Below, piece by piece: positions 61,689 to 64,000 of a DNA stretch of 64,000 nucleotides. The translations under genes and the position numbers were made by a program. Source of the stretch: JAAZIN01 sp964441025 (GTDB taxonomy: Bacteria; Bacillota; Dethiobacteria; DTU022). The stretch is taken from contig CAYTXG010000005.1 of assembly GCA_964441025.1 (NCBI GenBank), positions 1 through 64,000 of the forward strand. Reading direction: 5' to 3'. Below the pieces are notes generated by a model. That model was given only the letters and a program-made list of their open reading frames with translations. It had not been told where the DNA came from and made no database searches. Each line of letters starts with the position of its first letter. The stretch's first letter is position 1.

Positions 61689-62657
61689 ATGAATGGAAAG
61701 CTGATCATATCATCATCGCCTCATGTTCGCACAATTCAGTCCGTGCAAAGCGTAATGATAGATGTCCTTATCGCCCTGGGGCCCGTTGCGGTAGTGGCTG
61801 TCTTTTTATTTGGATGCCAGGCTCTCATAACCATGGCTGTGGCTGTTGTCGCCGCCATGCTGGCCGAAGCCCTCTGGCTGCGCCGCTGGAATATTTTTGG
61901 CGACGGCAGCGCCGCTGTTACCGGATTGCTTCTGGCAATGACCCTGCCGCCCAATGTTCCCTGGTGGATACCCGCCATCGGGGCTGTTGCGGCCATCATT
62001 ATCGGGAAACAGGTATACGGCGGCATCGGATACAATATTTTTAACCCCGCTCTTGTCGGCAGGGCGATTCTGGTGATATCCTGGGGGGCCCGCCTGGCCG
62101 GTCCAATCTGGCCTGTTCCGAAACCCTTCCACTTTTTTGCCGACCTTTCTGCTGTGACCACGGCTACCCCCCTGGCAGGTGAGGCCGAAGCTCTGAAAGT
62201 TTCGCTGGGCCAGCTACTCATCGGGAATATGGCCGGCAGCCTTGGCGAGACCTCGGCCATTGCCCTTCTCTTTGGTGCATTCTGGCTGCTGTACAAGGGC
62301 CATATCGACTGGCGCATTCCAGGCGGATTCATGCTTACGGTCTGGCTCATGGGGACCATTTTTGGCGGCGGTTTTTATCAGGACTGCTGCTATCTGACAG
62401 GGCTTTTTCACCTTCTCGCCGGAGGCGTTCTCCTGGGGGCTCTTTTCATGGCTACCGATATGGTTACCTCTCCTGTAACGCCTAACGGCAAGCTTATTTT
62501 TGGGGTGGGCTGCGGACTTATCACCATGCTTATCCGCCTTTTTGGCGCCTATCCCGAGGGGGTTACCTTTGCCATTTTAACGATGAATGCGCTGACCCCG
62601 TTGATTGATAAATTTACTATTCCCAGGAAGTTCGGGGAGGTGAAGCGGGTTGCGTGA
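61689..62657 (+). CDS. rnfD: Electron transport complex subunit RnfD
   Basis: RnfD is the large membrane subunit that carries covalent FMN. From the ATG at 61689 (eight bases after AGGAG) it has 322 residues and about ten helices; a GTG at 61680 overlaps the ribosome binding site. Conserved blocks are FGDGSAAVTGLLLAMTLP, GKQVYGGIGYNIFNPALVGRA in part, the flavin-attachment region LSAVTTATPLAG (TTAT where many relatives have SGAT), and FMATDMVTSPVTP. It overlaps rnfG by eight bases. Confidence 0.95.
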   Translation: MNGKLIISSSPHVRTIQSVQSVMIDVLIALGPVAVVAVFLFGCQALITMAVAVVAAMLAEALWLRRWNIFGDGSAAVTGLLLAMTLPPNVPWWIPAIGAVAAIIIGKQVYGGIGYNIFNPALVGRAILVISWGARLAGPIWPVPKPFHFFADLSAVTTATPLAGEAEALKVSLGQLLIGNMAGSLGETSAIALLFGAFWLLYKGHIDWRIPGGFMLTVWLMGTIFGGGFYQDCCYLTGLFHLLAGGVLLGALFMATDMVTSPVTPNGKLIFGVGCGLITMLIRLFGAYPEGVTFAILTMNALTPLIDKFTIPRKFGEVKRVA

Positions 62658-63501
62658 TCTTATCCGCCTTGTTTTAACCCTGCTCATTGTTACAGCCCTG
62701 GCTGCGGCTCTTCTCGCAGGAGCCAACGCGCTGACCGCACCGGTTATCGCCCAGCGCCAGGAGGAGGATTACCGAAGCGCACTAAAAGAGTACTTTCCCG
62801 GGATGGAGGACTTTAAAAATGAGGTTCTGGAGCAGGACTCTTTTGATCTTGTTTATGACGCTGCGGGAGAGTTTCTCGGCGTAATGGCCTCCACGGGGGT
62901 GCAGGGCTATGACGGCCTGATCAGCTACAATCTGGCCGTGGACAGCGAGGGCAAAATACTGGGCATACGCATTGTTGAGCATACCGAGACCAAGGGAGTG
63001 GGCGATGTTATCGAGAAACCCGAATTTCACAGGCAGTTTCTCGGAAAAAGCTTCCTTGACCCGCTGCAGCCGGGAGAGGATGTTGATACCGTCAGCGGCG
63101 CCACCAAAAGCACTGCGCCCATGATAGATTCCATCCGCACTGTTCTGGGCATCATTGCCGATAACTATCTGACCATAGAGAAAGAAGAGTCCCTCGATAT
63201 TGGCTCAGTACCAGACGGTGTCTACCGCGGCAGCGGCAGGGGGCTTTTTGGCGACATCGTTGTCGAGATTAACCTGGCCGGCGGCAGGATTACCGCTATT
63301 GAGATTGTTGAGCATTCGGAAACCCCCACGTACCTTGCTGAAGCCGCATCTCTTGTCCCGCCGCAGATCATTGACGAACAGGCCCTGGAGGTCGATACGA
63401 AATCCGGGGCTACCGGGAGCTGCGACGGCATTGTCGAAGCTGTGCTCGATGCCCTGACCCGGGCCCTGAATCCGGAAGGTGGTGAAAGCGGTGAAGAATA
63501 G
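62650..63501 (+). CDS. rnfG: RnfG with two FMN-binding domains
   Basis: RnfG is the membrane-anchored subunit with covalent FMN on the extracytoplasmic side. The 283-residue protein begins with one transmembrane helix, then a normal FMN-binding domain with DTVSGATKST (Thr152 as acceptor). It continues with about 100 further residues that form a second FMN-binding-like domain ending in DTKSGATGS (Thr255). Usual RnfG proteins have only one such domain and about 190-210 residues. Start is TTG with GGAGGTGAAG upstream, inside rnfD. The C-terminus is acidic. Confidence 0.93.
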   Translation: MRDLIRLVLTLLIVTALAAALLAGANALTAPVIAQRQEEDYRSALKEYFPGMEDFKNEVLEQDSFDLVYDAAGEFLGVMASTGVQGYDGLISYNLAVDSEGKILGIRIVEHTETKGVGDVIEKPEFHRQFLGKSFLDPLQPGEDVDTVSGATKSTAPMIDSIRTVLGIIADNYLTIEKEESLDIGSVPDGVYRGSGRGLFGDIVVEINLAGGRITAIEIVEHSETPTYLAEAASLVPPQIIDEQALEVDTKSGATGSCDGIVEAVLDALTRALNPEGGESGEE

Positions 63502-64000
63502 TTATTGGAAGGATATTACCAGGGGAATTTTTGAGGAGAACCCCACATTTCGCCTGGTCCTGGGGATGTGTCCCACTCTGGCCATCACCGTGCTAATTAA
63601 AAATGGAGTGGGGATGGGGCTGGCGGTGGTGGCGGTGCTGACCTGTTCCAATATTGTTGTTTCCAGCCTGCGGCGCTTCATCCCCGATCAGATCAGGATC
63701 CCCTGCTATATCGTGATCATTGCCACATTTGTGACCATCATTGAAATGGTGCTGCAGGCTTATGTCCCCGCCCTTTATGCCGCCCTGGGGGTTTTTGTTC
63801 CTCTCATCGTGGTAAATTGCATCATCCTCGGCCGGGCTGAAGCTTTTGCCGGCAAACAGCCGGTGCTGCGCTCTCTATTCGACGGCATCGGCAGCGGATT
63901 GGGATTTACGCTGGGGCTGCTGCTGCTTTCACTGGTGCGGGAGGTTTTCGGCAACGGTACCTTTCTGGCGGAGACAAATTACGCCGTACAGCTTTTCGGT
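63491..64000 (+). CDS. rnfE: Electron transport complex subunit RnfE (3' truncated by window edge)
   Basis: A GTG start at 63491, overlapping the rnfG end by 11 bases and preceded by GAAGGTGGTGAAAG, opens a frame that runs to the window edge (170 codons seen). The product starts with DITRGIFEENPTFRLVLGMCP, the hallmark of RnfE/NqrD/RsxE. It continues with GMGLAVVAVLTCSN, RRFIPDQIRIPCYIVIIA and VNCIILGRAEAFA. It is a six-helix membrane subunit that pairs with RnfA. rnfA and rnfB should follow beyond the window. Confidence 0.94.
   Translation, partial: MKNSYWKDITRGIFEENPTFRLVLGMCPTLAITVLIKNGVGMGLAVVAVLTCSNIVVSSLRRFIPDQIRIPCYIVIIATFVTIIEMVLQAYVPALYAALGVFVPLIVVNCIILGRAEAFAGKQPVLRSLFDGIGSGLGFTLGLLLLSLVREVFGNGTFLAETNYAVQLFG

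Overview
The window is a GC-rich bacterial chromosome segment that looks like a strictly anaerobic, Clostridia-type member of the Bacillota. The signs are the order tig-clpP-clpX-lonB-lon-ysxC, the pair valS-folC, an rnfCDGE locus, ferredoxin-linked hydrogen metabolism, a 2-hydroxyacyl-CoA dehydratase-type activase, a SpoIID-like protein, and frequent GTG and TTG starts behind strong purine-rich ribosome binding sites. No species can be named from the sequence alone. There is no rRNA gene, CRISPR array or prophage. The only mobile-type gene is one REP-associated tyrosine transposase.

Layout. 1-5.5 kb: end of a surface protein, tRNA-Arg, a carboxylesterase-glpK pair and a DUF4153 membrane protein. 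5.6-20.4 kb: a hydrogen-metabolism block. It holds hypF (without its N-terminal domains), hypC, hypD and hypE, a leader of about 0.5 kb, then an eleven-subunit membrane-bound group 4 [NiFe]-hydrogenase that copies the quinone and membrane modules of respiratory complex I, and its own maturation protease. 20.4-21.8 kb: a carbamate kinase lying between tRNA-Lys and a fragment resembling that tRNA. 21.9-25 kb: a DtxR/MntR-type regulator divergent from feoAB. 25-34 kb: hydrolases, a penicillin-acylase-type lipoprotein, tRNA-Gln and tRNA-His, a LiaF-like protein, a non-canonical MurE-like ligase, a ferredoxin and a SpoIID-domain protein. 34-38.9 kb: a DnaA-box-like pair, a 25-residue lipoprotein ORF, an asparagine synthetase with a damaged glutaminase site, an M24 peptidase, and the transposase with its REP-like palindromes. 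38.9-43.2 kb: a beta-oxidation operon behind a TetR regulator and a FadR-type operator. 43.3-52 kb: protein quality control (trigger factor, ClpP, ClpX, LonB, Lon) and YsxC. 51.8-55 kb: dehydratase activase, VanZ-like protein, and birA-bioY for biotin uptake and use. 55-60.2 kb: valS, folC and a PflA-like radical SAM protein. 60.3-64 kb: rnfC, rnfD, rnfG and the start of rnfE, cut by the window edge.

Together the genes suggest a cell that conserves energy through ferredoxin. The hydrogenase would couple reduced ferredoxin to H2 and ion pumping, Rnf would couple ferredoxin to NAD with ion transport, FeoAB would supply iron for the many Fe-S proteins, and a fatty-acid-responsive operon would feed or draw on acyl-CoA. 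This metabolic picture is inference from gene content.

The items most worth a second look are the complex-I-like hydrogenase with a rearranged gene order, the HypF without acylphosphatase and zinc-finger domains, the asparagine synthetase whose catalytic N-terminal Cys is Gly, the RnfG with two flavin-attachment motifs, the REP/RAYT system with a distant near-identical copy, the MurE-like ligase without the usual amino-acid selectivity motif, and the 25-codon lipoprotein ORF.
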